From Apostichopus japonicus (lineage: Eukaryota > Echinodermata > Holothuroidea > Aspidochirotida > Stichopodidae): a DNA stretch of 64,000 nt. The position numbers and the translations under genes were made by a program. Numbering within the stretch: position 1 is the stretch's first letter; every line of letters begins with the position of its first letter. Under the pieces are notes generated by a model. That model had not been told where the DNA came from. It saw only the letters and a list, made by a program, of their open reading frames with translations, and searched no databases. Shown piece by piece: positions 34,303-47,500 of the stretch. The stretch lies in contig NC_092580.1 of the NCBI RefSeq assembly GCF_037975245.1, positions 13,925,001 through 13,989,000 of the forward strand, read 5' to 3'.

Positions 34303-35013
34303 GATCGAATGCCACTCTGGTCAGGAATTGGGGTGTAAAAGGTGTAAATTTGGTTGGTGTTACATATCGTATCTGAAGATGAAAGAAATGTCTGTGTCTG
34401 TCATTGTCTGATCAATTTTTTTGACAACCTTTCCTTTAAAAGGTGACCAATATTTTACAATAAATATGCTACTGGTCACTCCAATTATGATAACAATTTT
34501 GTGACCACAAGCAAAGCATTTTCCCTGTGATGATATATATACAGTATTATTTGCAAAAAGTAAAGGTTGTTCTTGTTAAAAAATGTTGAGGCTAAGTACC
34601 GCACACAGTACTCAAGCCATTAACTTTCAGTATATTTCGAAGGGAAATAAATAACTAAATGCAGCCAGCTAGGCCTACTTTTAGGCCCCGGTTAAATTTG
34701 GATTCGGTTATAGGCTAGGCCCACTTTACAGTAGAGATTGCGTTCGAAATTCAAAGCATTAAATGTTGCGATACAAGAGTGTACCAATACTGAGCAGGTG
34801 TCCAAGAGAATCTACATCCATTACTTGACTCAAATCCACACAACCGTCACAAATTTATGGCCCATTTGTTTGCAGTATGATTCTCTATTAAGTAGTTTGT
34901 GAATAAAACAAAATTATTATACGCTAGGTTCACAGTCTCAGACAGAGCACGTCATCATTTCTTCAGCTTAAGGTAAACAAATATTCAGTTTGCAAGTGTT
35001 GAGGCTAGGAAAG

Positions 35014-35242
35014 TAAAAGGCATTGAAGACTGGCCCCAAACCGCGTACACTGTGCTGTGTGTATTGACCGCAGCTGTATGTACTGACTGTACACTAGTGT
35101 CTAATTACAGACGGTAGCAAGCTGTGTGTGTATTTTCTAGGATCGATGGTGGTGTCTAACACTTCTGTTACACCTCATTCGAAATAAGGTCAGATTACCG
35201 GCATTAGACCTTTCTTTTTGTGTGAGTCTTCACACCCTTTAA
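35014..35242. mobile_element. MITE with TAA target sites, short copy
   Basis: Ends are AAGGCATTGAAGACT and AGTCTTCACACCCTT (imperfect TIRs), flanked by TAA on both sides. The body TATTGACCGCAGCTGTATGT ... GATCGATGGTGGTGTCTAAC is shared with the 349-bp copy at 61194-61542; this copy lacks about 140 bp of its left interior. A TWA-type target and short TIRs suggest a PIF/Harbinger-derived element, unproven. Confidence 0.75.
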
Positions 35243-36031
35243 GCTAGCCTTATGTTATTCTTAGTCTAGTGAAGTTGGGTCCAATTTGACATTTTTATCA
35301 ACCACATCATCAAAGAATCGCATAGCCAAGGTCAATTTGTCTCTCAGAAGAAAACCAAAATATGTTATCATTTTTATAGCACCCACGGCAAGTTTTTGTT
35401 GATTTTTCTTTTTAAATTAACCCTAACCACACCAAATCCTACAAAACAATAGTCTCCATGACTGTGGGATTTAGCATGGCTCAGTGCTGCATGGCTATGA
35501 ACTCATACTGTAGGATATTGTGAGGTCAGGTAAATGCACCCTTCCAAAGCTCTGTGGTGTTTTGTGGTCAGAGGAGTCAACCTCTCATGGGAGCTGTTAA
35601 GGCTGGGTATTTTGTAAAGTCTGCATGACTTTATCCGCAAAGCTACACTTTTTTGATGTTTTCTATGACAGAGGGTGGAAGTGATACAACTTTATTGTGG
35701 GTGTATGTTTGTAAAGTAAAAAGTTTGGCAGGGAATGCATGTATTTCATGGAATGATTTATGAATATTAACAAAAATATTTTTTAAGGAAGCATCAAACT
35801 ATGGAATTTTGTAACTGCCACAAAAAAATGATCGATATTCCTTTGTAAAAACAAAGCATCTGTCAAAATGAATAAACTTCACCCTAAAAGATATTTTGAA
35901 AGATTTTGCAATCACAATATGGAACAAACTATTTGTCTATAGGTAAAGACAGGATTATTTAATGTTACAGTCATTTTGATTTTTGAATAAATATCCTTTG
36001 TTGTGTTATGCAATGCCTCAAATTCCAATTT

Positions 36032-36034
<3 letters not shown>

Positions 36035-36096
<62 letters not shown>
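36035..36096. repeat. (TA)n microsatellite
   Basis: About 30 TA dinucleotides followed by degenerate ATATCAA repeats, just 5' of the piggyBac relic. Confidence 0.97.
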
Positions 36097-36098
<2 letters not shown>

Positions 36099-36239
36099 AA
36101 TATCAAATATATCAATATATATCATATATATCAAAATTTAAAATGTCTTACCATGTGCAAACCAAAGAATATAAATAGGAGCTACAACTGACAAACATCC
36201 CCATTTGGAAAACTGCTTTAAACAAACGAGAAATACTAC

Positions 36240-39200
36240 ACTTTATACAATGTCAACAAGAGCAGCTAGAGAGTTGCAAGAAGCATTGCAAGATACAAAT
36301 GGACAACTCTTTCTCAGATCCAACTATGGGAAAAACCCAAAAAAGACAGAGAGAAGAGGAGAGGGAAATAGAAGAAGAGAATCTCTCAACATCTGGAAAG
36401 AAGTTGAAAAAATTAAAGAGAGTTGAAGAAAGAGCGTAAGAGGAGGACGAAGGCACTGAAGGTTGAATGGTCCAGGAACCAATATTATTCTTTGAAGGGA
36501 AGCAAAGGGAAAGCTATTGTAAAGAAAAACAGAAAACCTGCTAATGAAGGTGAACCAAAAAGGAGAAGGGCTGGACAACCTGAAAATGGGATTGAGGAAC
36601 AGTAAAAGGGAGCACCACCAGCTGACACATGGCACTGCCTATATCTCTGAATCCTCTGGAGAATATGATGACCTTTCTTTGTTGGGGGGCGGGGGGGGGG
36701 GCATCCACTGAACAGTCACCAGGGCCAGATCCTTCTTGTGGTAGTAATGTACAATCAGCTCCTGACATACTCGTATGGGTGGACCAGAATACTCATTTTC
36801 ATTGACATCCAGCCTTTTCAAAGAACCCACACCACTTGGCCCAACTTTTCTAACAACTTCCACTACCACCCCAGTGGGGTACTTTTTGACGTTTTTCTCT
36901 ACACTGCTCTTCAGAGGTACGTGTGCACATGGACAAATAAAAATCAGGCTATAAAAGATTTGTCTAAAGTACCACATGGCACATTTTACAGCTGAAGAAA
37001 TAGGCAGCTGACAGCAGTTATTTGGAAGGACAGTAAAGTGGTGGAGTTTCTGTCTATTGGTCTTCAAGGCTACAGGGAAAAAAACGTTGACGTTCTGGAA
37101 AGGAACGTAAAAGATGATGGCATGACAAGAAGAAAAAAATGAAGGTTTCAGCTCCACCACATGCCATCAGCTATACATAAAACATGACTGGAGTAGACCT
37201 TGAAGGTTTCAGCTCCACCACATGCCATCAGCTATACTCAAAACATGGCTGGAGTAGACTGAAGGTTTCAGCTCCATCACATGCCATCAGCTATACTCAA
37301 AATTATGACTGGAGTAGACCTTGAAGGTTTCAACTCCACCACATGCCATCAGCTATACTCAAAACATGGCTGGAGTAGACCTTGAAGGTTTCAACTCCAC
37401 CACATGCCATCAGCTATACATAAAACATGGCTGGAGTAGACCTTGAAGGTTTCAGCTCCACCACATGCCATCAGCTATACTCAAAACATGGCTGGAGTAG
37501 ACCTTGAAGGTTGCAGCTCCACCACATGCCATCAGCTATACTCAAAACATGGCTGGAGTAGACTGAAGGTTTCAGCTCCATCACATGCCATCAGCTATAC
37601 TCAAAACATGGCTGGAGTAGACTGAAGGTTTCAGCTCCATCACATGCCATCAGCTATACTCAAAACATGACTGGAGTAGACCTTGAAGGTTTCAACTCCA
37701 CCACATGCCATCAGCTATACTCAAAACATGGCTGGAGTAGACCTTGAAGGTTTCAACTCCACCACATGCCATCAGCTATACTCAAAACATGGCTGGAGTA
37801 GACCTTGAAGGTTTCAGCTCCATCACATGCCATCAGCTATACTCAAAACATAGCTGGAGTAGACCTTGAAGGTTTCAGCTCCACCACATGCCATAAGCTA
37901 TACATAAAACATGGCTGGAGTAGACCTTGAAGGTTTCAGCTCCACCACATGCCATCAGCTATACTCAAAACATGGCTGGAGTAGACCTTGAAGGTTTCAG
38001 CTCCATCACATGCCATCAGCTATACATAAAACATGGCTGGAGTAGACCTTGAAGGTTTCAGCTCCACCACATGCCATCAGCTATACTCAAAACATGGCTG
38101 GAGTAGACCTTGAAGGTTTCAGCTCCACCACATGCCATCAGCTATACATAAAACATGGCTGGAGTAGACCTTGAAGGTTTCAACTCCACCACATGCCATT
38201 AGCTATACTCAAAACATGACTGGAGTAGACCTTGAAGGTTTCAACTCCACCACATGCCATCAGCTATACATAAAACATGGCTGGAGTAGACCTTGAAGGT
38301 TTCAGCTCCACCACATGCCATCAGCTATACTCAAAACATGGCTGGAGTAGACCTTGAAGGTTGCAGCTCCACCACATGCCATCAGCTATACTCAAAACAT
38401 GGCTGGAGTAGACTGAAGGTTTCAGCTCCATCACATGCCATCAGCTATACTCAAAACATGGCTGGAGTAGACTGAAGGTTTCAGCTCCATCACATGCCAT
38501 CAGCTATACTCAAAACATGGCTGGAGTAGACCTTGAAGGTTTCAGCTCCATCACATGCCATCAGCTATACTCAAAACATGGCTGGAGTAGACCTTGAAGG
38601 TTTCAGCTCCACCACATGCCATCAGCTATACATAAAACATGGCTGGAGTAGACCTTGAAGGTTTCAGCTCCACCACATGCCATCAGCTATACTCAAAACA
38701 TGGCTGGAGTAGACCTTGAAGGTTTCAGCTCCATCACATGCCATCAGCTATACATAAAACATGGCTGGAGTAGACCTTGAAGGTTTCAGCTCCACCACAT
38801 GCCATCAGCTATACTCAAAACATGGCTGGAGTAGACCTTGAAGGTTTCAGCTCCACCACATGCCATCAGCTATACATAAAACATGGCTGGAGTAGACCTT
38901 GAAGGTTTCAGCTCCACCACATGCCATCAGCTATACTCAAAACATGGCTGGAGTAGACCTTGAAGGTTTCAGCTCCACCACATGCCATCAGCTATACATA
39001 AAACATGGCTGGAGTAGACCTTGAAGGTTTCAGCTCCACCACATGCCATCAGCTATACATAAAACATGACTGGAGTAGACCTTGAAGGTTTCAACTCCAC
39101 CACATGCCATCAGCTATACTCAAAACATGGCTGGAGTAGACCTTGAAGGTTTCAGCTCCACCACATGCCATCAGCTATACATAAAACATGGCTGGAGTAG

Positions 39201-40100
39201 ACCTTGAAGGTTTCAGCTCCACCACATGCCATCAGCTATACTCAAAACATGGCTGGAGTAGACCTTGAAGGTTTCAGCTCCACCACATGCCATCAGCTAT
39301 ACTCAAAACATGGCTGGAGTAGACCTTGAAGGTTTCAGCTCCACCACATGCCATCAGCTATACTCAAAACATGGCTGGAGTAGACTGAAGGTTTCAGCTC
39401 CATCACATGCCATCAGCTATACTCAAAACATGGCTGGAGTAGACTGAAGGTTTCAACTCCACCACATGCCATCAGCTATACTCAAAACATGACTGGAGTA
39501 GACCTTGAAGGTTTCAACTCCACCACATGCCATCAGCTATACTCAAAACATGGCTGGAGTAGACCTTGAAGGTTTCAGCTCCATCACATGCCATCAGCTA
39601 TACTCAAAACATGGCTGGAGTAGACCTTGAAGGTTTCAACTCCACCACATGCCATCAGCTATACATAAAACATGGCTGGAGTAGACCTTGAAGGTTTCAG
39701 CTCCATCACATGCCATCAGCTATACTCAAAACATGGCTGGAGTAGACCTTGAAGGTTTCAACTTCATCACATGTCATCAGCTATACATAAAACATGGCTG
39801 GAGTAGGCCGTGATGGTTTCAGCTCCACCACATGCCATCAGCTATACTAAAACATGGCTGGAGTAGACAATAAAGGTTTTAGCTCGTCTACATGCCATCA
39901 ACTATACTCAAAACATGACTAGAGTAGACCGTGCAGATCAACTCAAGATCGTATTCAACCTGCTCCAAAAAGTCAAGTTTGGTGGAGGAAGTTGCTATAC
40001 TTTCTAAGAGATATAGCAAGGGTCAATGCATACATCTGCTTCAAGACATGCACTGGCCCAATCCAAAGAACAAAAAGATTCAGCTTGCAGCAACAGTTCA
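36240..40100 (+). pseudogene. Decayed piggyBac transposase, split by a tandem array of its own sequence
   Basis: Relic of a piggyBac-type DDE transposase. A possible N-terminal stretch starts at 36250. The segment 36738-36995 carries the N-terminal motif region (GVLFDVFLYTALQ, then TWTNKNQ) and ends in a stop. In the same frame from 37008 comes LTAVIWKDSKVVEFLSIGL, the late-core strand, so roughly 200 core residues are missing between them. After a frame shift in an A-run at about 37132 comes KVSAPPHAISYT-NMTGVD, then 46 tandem copies of that segment. The last copy continues as GVDRADQLKIVF (39921-39956; the conserved GVDxxDQ motif) and, after another shift, WWRKLLYFLRDIARVNAYIC (from 39980). 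Stops, two frame shifts and the core deletion make it inactive. Terminal inverted repeats and TTAA sites were not located. Confidence 0.85.
37135..39923 (+). repeat. 61-bp satellite derived from piggyBac coding sequence
   Basis: About 46 direct tandem copies of TGAAGGTTTCAGCTCCACCA plus CATGCCATCAGCTATACTCA plus AAACATGGCTGGAGTAGACCT. The unit is 61 bp, with 59-bp variants lacking two bases at GTAGAC(CT)TGAAGG. Each copy encodes KVSAPPHAISYTQNMAGVD in one frame, the residues just before and including the GVD of the transposase. Because 61 is not a multiple of 3, adjacent copies fall in different frames. Mutually similar blocks start at 37443, 38293 and 39265 (shifts 850 and 972 bp, equal to 14 and 16 units with two 59-bp variants each). 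Terminal copies at both ends are the most diverged. Confidence 0.95.
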
Positions 40101-40345
40101 TCAGAAACTAAGTCCTTGTTATCTGATGTTGAATTTAAAAGTTTTAGCCACTCAGATTTAGCCCTAGATAGAGCAGTGGGACATATTTTGAGATTTGCTA
40201 AAGGGGCCCTTAGGAAGCAGACAAATTCGGTAAAACCTCTGGTTGAACAGTGTGATTCTGCACATCAGTCGGTAAGGATGTCTGGAAAATGGGCAAAAAT
40301 ATGTACAGTACTTACTGCAGCTGGAAAGTAAACTTAGACCAGGCA

Positions 40346-43300
40346 AGGTTGTGAAGCATGTAGGATCCATCTCGGTAAAGGCATGTGTTTTTTAGCAGTA
40401 TCATTCCCATCCATGAAGACCAGTGTTCCTAATCTAAAGCATCTGAAAAATTCTAATGCATGCAAAACTTTTATTCTTTGTTGCATCCCGTCAGGCTCTA
40501 GAACAAGTAATAGCTGTAGACAGAGTTTGTGAACAACCCTTGTGTATCATAACATGCTTATTTTTCAGTTTTACTAAGTGCCGGCTAGTACATAACCTAA
40601 AACCGCTTTGATTCTTCTTTTCCCCAGTAGGTGGGTATAGCTCAAAGGAAATTTTGTAGTATCCCACAATATGAAATACTAAAATTTGTAAATATTTAGT
40701 GTCAAATGGAATTTACAAGTAAAGTTGTCTTTATCTTGTTTTAAGATATTTTTACCCAAGTGTAATAGTTAAGGCTGTAATTTTACTATTTGCAAGTACT
40801 GGTACAGGTCTATAATCTCTTATGTACTTTACTTCACACCAACTGACCAAATGTCTGTAGAATTGTCAATTTGCTCAGTATTTCTGAACAATGAATGAAA
40901 TATTTATCACACAATTGTGTAAAAAAAGTGCTATAGTGGTGTAAATGAGTTTCCAATTGTTTCAATGCGTGTGACGCTTTGCTTTGCATTGTGCATCGGT
41001 GTTGTGCATGTTGTCGTGCGTGTGAGTTGCCTCCTTGGTTTAAAATGGCCCTTATTCTGTTTGCTACTGGTTTATTAATTGATTCACAGTTACAATCACG
41101 TTTGATGACGATTGACGTATATTTTTTCTGTTTTGTATAGGATTAAAGGATTTTTTCCTTAAACCTCCTTTGGATGTAACAAATTATATATGTGTCATTA
41201 AGAATGATATTGGTCTATGAAAGGTACGTTTTTATTTGACGTCAGATAATAAAATGTGTTTAAAGATATTTGCATTGAGAATTCTGTTCCAGGATTATTG
41301 ATTTTGTGTGAAGTTATGTATTCTTGTAGGTAATTGATTATTGTCTTTATTGTTTATTATTAGATCTATTTCCCATATTTGCGACCGTTACTTAAATACT
41401 TGTTAATGTTTATTTAGTCACCAGATCAGAGCAGATTGTGCAGATCAGCAGATTGTTTAGATTGTCCAGAATGACCGTCTGGAACTGATTTTGAATATGC
41501 TTGGTTTAATGATCTAATTGATCAGCGTCCTGTGAAGTTTTGGCTGTGTAACTGTCGAAAACAAATCTCTAGGAGATTTACAAGTGGTTCACTTATGTTG
41601 TACCTGTTATTCTTGTGTTAACACACTATCGACACGGCCATAAATTAATTAAGATATAGTTCTGTATCAGAAAATGTGATTCTTTTCTAGTGATAACCAT
41701 TCTCCACATTGCTATGAAAAAAAGGAAGTTTATCTTGGATCGAGCGAGACAACCAATGTAAAGACACCTCTAGAGGAAACTTAAAAAAAAAAAAATCCAT
41801 TATAATTTACTAAGAAGTCTGGAAATGTAACAAGTTAACTTCAGAGTCCTTTAAATGCCATCACAATTTCTTGTTTGTGAGGCCTACCATACTACACCTT
41901 ACTACATCCTACAACAGTCTTGGGGTTGTTTGGTTCACAGGAAGTAAGTGTTTTGCTCCCTGTGGGATTTTGTACAGTAGGCCAAGGGTTATGGAAGTCT
42001 TGATTAGTTGAAATATTAAAAAAATGGTACAAATATGGTACACTGCATTACATGTACCGTAAAATTTACACAGTATGGTAGAAAATATGGTAACTCGCAT
42101 GTCTCTAAATTTGTGTAGTGTGCTATACAAATGTAGCTGAGCTGAGACTTGTGATAAATAATGAACATTGTTGCTATGTTTGTAAGTGCTTAAAATTTCA
42201 TCCACCATTTCAATCCCAATTTTAATTTACAAAGCCTTAGTGAAAACAGCCAAACTTCCCAGGGTGAAACTGAGAACTTAAATTTCTATTTTGAGACACT
42301 TCCGTGGATTATTTCACCCATTTAGTGGAATTACAACTTCAACGCATGCGTGAGATTTTTTGCTTTGTGCCTTTAACTCTCGGCCTTAGTAATATAGTAT
42401 TAATCTTTCTACTTTTGGTGGATTTTGGTCAAATTATCGATTAAATCGACAACATTGCTAAAGCCTAAGGATAGAACTAAACATCAGTCAGATCGTCATC
42501 ACCGCTATCCTTTAAAAGAACATTAATGAATGCCCTTACTATCGCGAATTTACAGTGTACCATTATACCGCATAAGAGAGCCTATGATCTAGTTCCGCGA
42601 ATTACATTAGTCCTATTGCAGCTGCAGGCAACTATCCTTGCCTAGTTTTATAACTTGGTGATATTATGCAAAGCCAGCTCACTTACCAAGTTAAACACAA
42701 CTGACGCCAAGGTATACTTTATGAAGTTGTCCTCCACCTTGTAAGATGAATTTCGGTTCAGACCTCCAAACCAAGTTTTCTTCTCATGTTGTGGAGACTA
42801 TAAAGAAACAATGTTGTCGCGCCGCTTGGATAGTTTTGGTCTGTATCTGTGTATCACCTGATCGATCGTACATGAACTTCCAATCAATCAATACCGTTTT
42901 TAAGACTACTTAGATGAACAGTCTTTGGTATTTATGGCAGGCCAATTCAGCCCAGTGTTCCAAATTTGGACGATAAAACATTTAGCTATATGTGTTTCAT
43001 AAAATGATGGAATTTTTGCATCTGTAAGTTAAACGAAATTCTGATAAACATTTTATAGAGTAAAGATATGATTTTTTTCCCTAAATGATGTTGGTACGTA
43101 GTTTGTGAAGCATCTGACAACGGCAGAGGAAATGATGTTATGATCATAATCTTGAAATGTTTTTGTTTTTCTTTATGTCATTAAAAGGGACATAATCACA
43201 GTGAAAAGTACTATTTATTTGATCCACTCTGAGATGGGCATTTTTAATTTACAATGGACAATACTTTTACTTAAGTACTTATAATGTCCCTCTTAAAAAC

Positions 43301-44478
43301 GAACTGTGCCGTTAATAATAGCCCAATTTTTGTAGTAGTATAGCGGAGTGGGTACAAAAATGGTGATTCGTTCAGGCTATAATAGCAAGATCGCGACTTC
43401 TTCGGGACAAGTCAATAATGACAACGATAAACGGATAGGTTGAACTTGTTGATACTTATCATACAACAGTCTTAAACTTTTACGTTTTCTCTTTAAAAAA
43501 CTAGATGTACCAGTACAAGATATTGTTTAGTTGTATTGTTTGGATTCGTCTTGATATAAGTAGAGATCAGATTGAAGGGAATACAAAACTGTAATGGTCT
43601 CTGACTCATTCCGGTCAATCAGGGGTTCGCCCAAAACAAGCTGTGCAAGTGAGGGCAGTATATACATTCTTTAGCTCCGGTACCGGTAACGTTGTCAAGG
43701 ATTCCGGACGCCCGTGAAAGGAAAAAAAATAACTTTGTATCATATATTTAGGGCTACCGATAATTGCACTGACTTTTCTTACCAGATGTGTTTGATCATT
43801 TCTAGGTAAATTGTTTGTTTACATTTACATCTGAAATGTGTAACGTTGCAATCCATTAGCCTTACCTACACAGCGGAGTGTTACTGTTGCCAGTGTTGGC
43901 CTAATGTTACTGCTAAACGTTGGCGTCTTATTCGCGATCAGGTTGTAAGATAGGCTAGGCCTAGCCTAAAATTACTAGTACTACGTTAATTATTATCTTT
44001 CTGGACTCGCCATTCACATAACATAGGCCAAATAATATATGTAGGCCTATGACAGAAAGGCAAGACGATCTCAGATCCTAAGCAACCTAAGACATTCCCA
44101 GTCCATGGTAGTTTCATTTACTATCTTGTTATAAACGACACTTCATGGGCTGCGTACATGAAACCTGATCTTACCTAGTTAAAGAAAGGAAGATGGACTT
44201 AGTAAAAGTCAGTGTCTGCTCCAAATTTTATGAAAGGAGATCTTGATGTTTGCAATAGTATCATGGAAGAAAAGCAGGCCAAATACTCTACATCCACTCT
44301 GTTAGCATAAAACTCGGCTTATAAATATCATATATAATAATTATGAAGGCTAGCAGGCATACTTACCTGTAGACTGTATTACCTTTAAAATTGGACAAAA
44401 TATTTAATAGTTATTATATCCAACTTTTGTTTTGAAAATCATGAAGATATCTTCTTACGACTATATCCTTCTCACCAG
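40346..44478. other. Intergenic, upstream of NEK4
   Basis: Mostly AT-rich with no convincing coding exon. CTTG|GTAAGTGAG on the minus strand at about 42680-42690 is a strong donor-like site after a non-open stretch, so it could end a non-coding first exon of a minus-strand transcript. AGGCCTA-type motifs cluster near 43950-44050. A pyrimidine-rich acceptor (CTTCTCACCAG) lies about 35 bp before the NEK4 start codon, implying a 5'UTR exon further upstream that I could not place. Confidence 0.45.
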
Positions 44479-44511
44479 CATCCATGCTGTGGAGTTCATT
44501 TCCTAGTGATC

Positions 44512-47500
44512 ATGTCTCTGGATCTTTATGATAAACTCTCTGTGGTTGGGAAAGGGAGCTATGGAGAGGTATGGCTGGTCAAACAAAAGAAAGATAACAA
44601 GCAGGTGAGTTATGCAGAGAAAAAGGAAATTATTTAAGTATACCAACTGAAAAAAAATTCACAATATTTGAAAAGAAATTATGCCTGTTTTTTGCCTTTG
44701 ATCAAACTGTTTTTAATTAAAAAAGTGTGAATGATACATTGAATCCAAAAATGCACTGAAGAGTGAGTAAGTGTTGTAGAAACATTGAAGAGAAACTTTC
44801 ACCAGTGTTGTTGAGCCAATATTGATGACAACAGCTGCTCCTTGCATAGTATTATGAATATCCAAAAAAAAATGAAGAAAAGAAACCCACTTCAAAACTG
44901 TAGCAATAAAGTTGTAGACAGCTTTGAAGAATTAAATCTAATATTTTTTGTTTTTTTGAGGAGAGTGGGGGTAGAGAATGGTTACAATTTCATGCGAGGT
45001 CAACACATGGTGTATGTTTTATGTTTTTTTTTTATGGTTTGTCATCAAATTAAGTATGTTATCAAGAAGATGGAGCTGAGAAATGCATCAAAGAGGGAGA
45101 AGAGAGCTGCCGAACAAGAAGCCAAACTGTTGTCAAAGTTGAGGCATCCAAATATCGTCTCGTACAGAGATTCCTTCAACAACGACGATGGTCACCTCTA
45201 CATCGTGATGGGTTACTGCGACGGCGGAGACGTCTACAACAGACTGAAGCAGCAGAAGGGTCGTATGCTGGAAGAGAGACAGGTTGTGGAGTGGTTCGTA
45301 CAAATCGCCATGGCTCTCCAGGTCAGTACATAATGAGAATGATGACGATGATCAGGCCTGGGATGTCAGAATTATTAGCCAAAAAAATGCCAGTGCTTAA
45401 AAAGCTCCGACTAGCTAAAAACAATCTCACACTGGCATTTTTCCTGAATTAAAAACACACATCAAACAGTTACCTTAATACAGGCTTTTTTTTTTAGAGC
45501 AGCCCAGTAATATTGGTTGGTAATAAGCAGTTAATACTGGTTGTTACTTAAATGTAAGGTATTGAAATCATGTCAAATTTTTTGACAGATGAATGTTTAC
45601 CGACTTATATTGTATTTAGGTTTTTATAAAGTTTTTCCGGCAGAAGATTGCCAGTACCTTCTTTTGTTTGTTTGCATCAAGGTTTTTACTTTCTTGCATC
45701 TCATCTTAGATTTGTCTCCTTTTCCTTCCCAAACCATTGTAGTACATGCACGAGAGGAACATTCTTCACCGAGACCTGAAGACACAGAACATCTTCCTCA
45801 CGAAAAGCAAGATCATCAAGGTTGGTGACTTGGGCATCGCTAGAGTCCTGGAGGGTAGCAACGACATGGCAACCACGTTAATAGGAACACCGTACTATAT
45901 GAGCCCTGAGCTGTTCAGCAACAGGCCGTACAACTACAAGGTAAACCTTAATTTTTGTAACGTTTGTTTGTTTGTTCCTTTTCTTTCCAATGGCTTTTTT
46001 TTGTTGCTTTTAGTGTTTTATAGAGGTATTAATGTAATATGACTGATAATGGAAGTATCAATATTGAAATTTTGACATGGAATTTTTGCATTTTTTTGTG
46101 TTTCTTCCCAGTTAACGATCATAAACATATATTGCCTTTCAAGATAAAAGACAAGGTGTATGATATTCCAATTTTGGATTTTACAAGCTTTTTTTTTCCT
46201 TTTTTTCTGTCTTGTTTTTGTTTCCTCAGTCTGATGTGTGGGCCCTGGGTTGCTGCGTGTACGAGATGGCTACATTAAAACATGCTTTCAATGCCAAGGA
46301 TATGAACTCACTGGTGTATAAAATATTAAGGGGCAAGGTAAGAACAACTGCTCATCATCTATTACTCTTAAGGGTCTTTGGTTTTGTTTAATTGAAGCCA
46401 ATATTATTACTTTCATGTCTGTCATACTACATGCAATTTGGTATCCATACGTCCGATAAAGTATTTTATGCAGAAATGGTCACAAAGAAATACAAATTGG
46501 TCCCCGTACAGTACATAGTTCCAATCTGTGTTTGCGTGAAAAGGCACCAACTCTTCGGGGCATTTGTCTGATAAAATTGGAATGGAGGTAATTGTGCCTA
46601 CCTTCACTTGCCCATATTTTGTTTTGTTTAGATGTCAATGTTAAATATTTCTGTTTTGCTTTCTATTTTACTTTTCTTTCTTTGTCATTTTATTTCATTC
46701 AGATGCCAGCCATGCCTCAGACATATGGTAAAGAACTTGTAGAAATCATCAAAGCTATGTTACACCAATCGCCAGATAAGAGACCCAGCGTGGCCAGGAT
46801 CCTACGCAATCCATACATCAAGAAGCATATAGCCATGTTTCTGGAGGGCACAAGAGCAAGGTTAGATATGTTAATATCTTTTTACTTCATCTTATATAGA
46901 TCGCTGAATCAGAACTCTGATATGTATGTATGCATGTATTTTAGATCCTCTTGCAAGTAGGAACTCGAGAAGAAGCCATCATTGGCTAATCAAAGCCGCA
47001 AGCTGACCGAAGTCAGTCTCTTAGATTCATATTTAATGTCCATGATTATGAATTGTCAATTGTCAACAACTCTGTAACTGGACGACATACATTAATCTTG
47101 GAGTGACTCAAACTCGGGACCTTATAATTGAAAGGCACCGGCGTTAACCACTGAGCTAACACTCATTTTTCCCCCCATATTTCCATATTTCTAAATCTGA
47201 TATCTAATGTCTCTTAGAACTGACATCTAATATCTCTCTGTTATCTGATATCTCTGTATTAGAGAATAATTTATAACAACATAAACTGCAACATGTTTTA
47301 AAAAAAATGATGTTGTGTACTGTTTGACACCTGTGATACCTACAAACAATATGTCCATAAAACAGCCTAGCCTTCTCACTGTAAGGCTCATTTCAACCAA
47401 AATATACATTTCATGAGAAAGCTGTCATTCTCTCCCCATGCGACACGACAGGTAGCATATCATCTTTATGATTATGACAATGCTTTCAGTTTTACACTCT

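Noticed and set aside
37443-39447. 60-aa open frames as genes
   Set aside because: Each is three 61-bp satellite units read through three frames, with no promoter or splice context. Only the transposase-derived peptide is meaningful.
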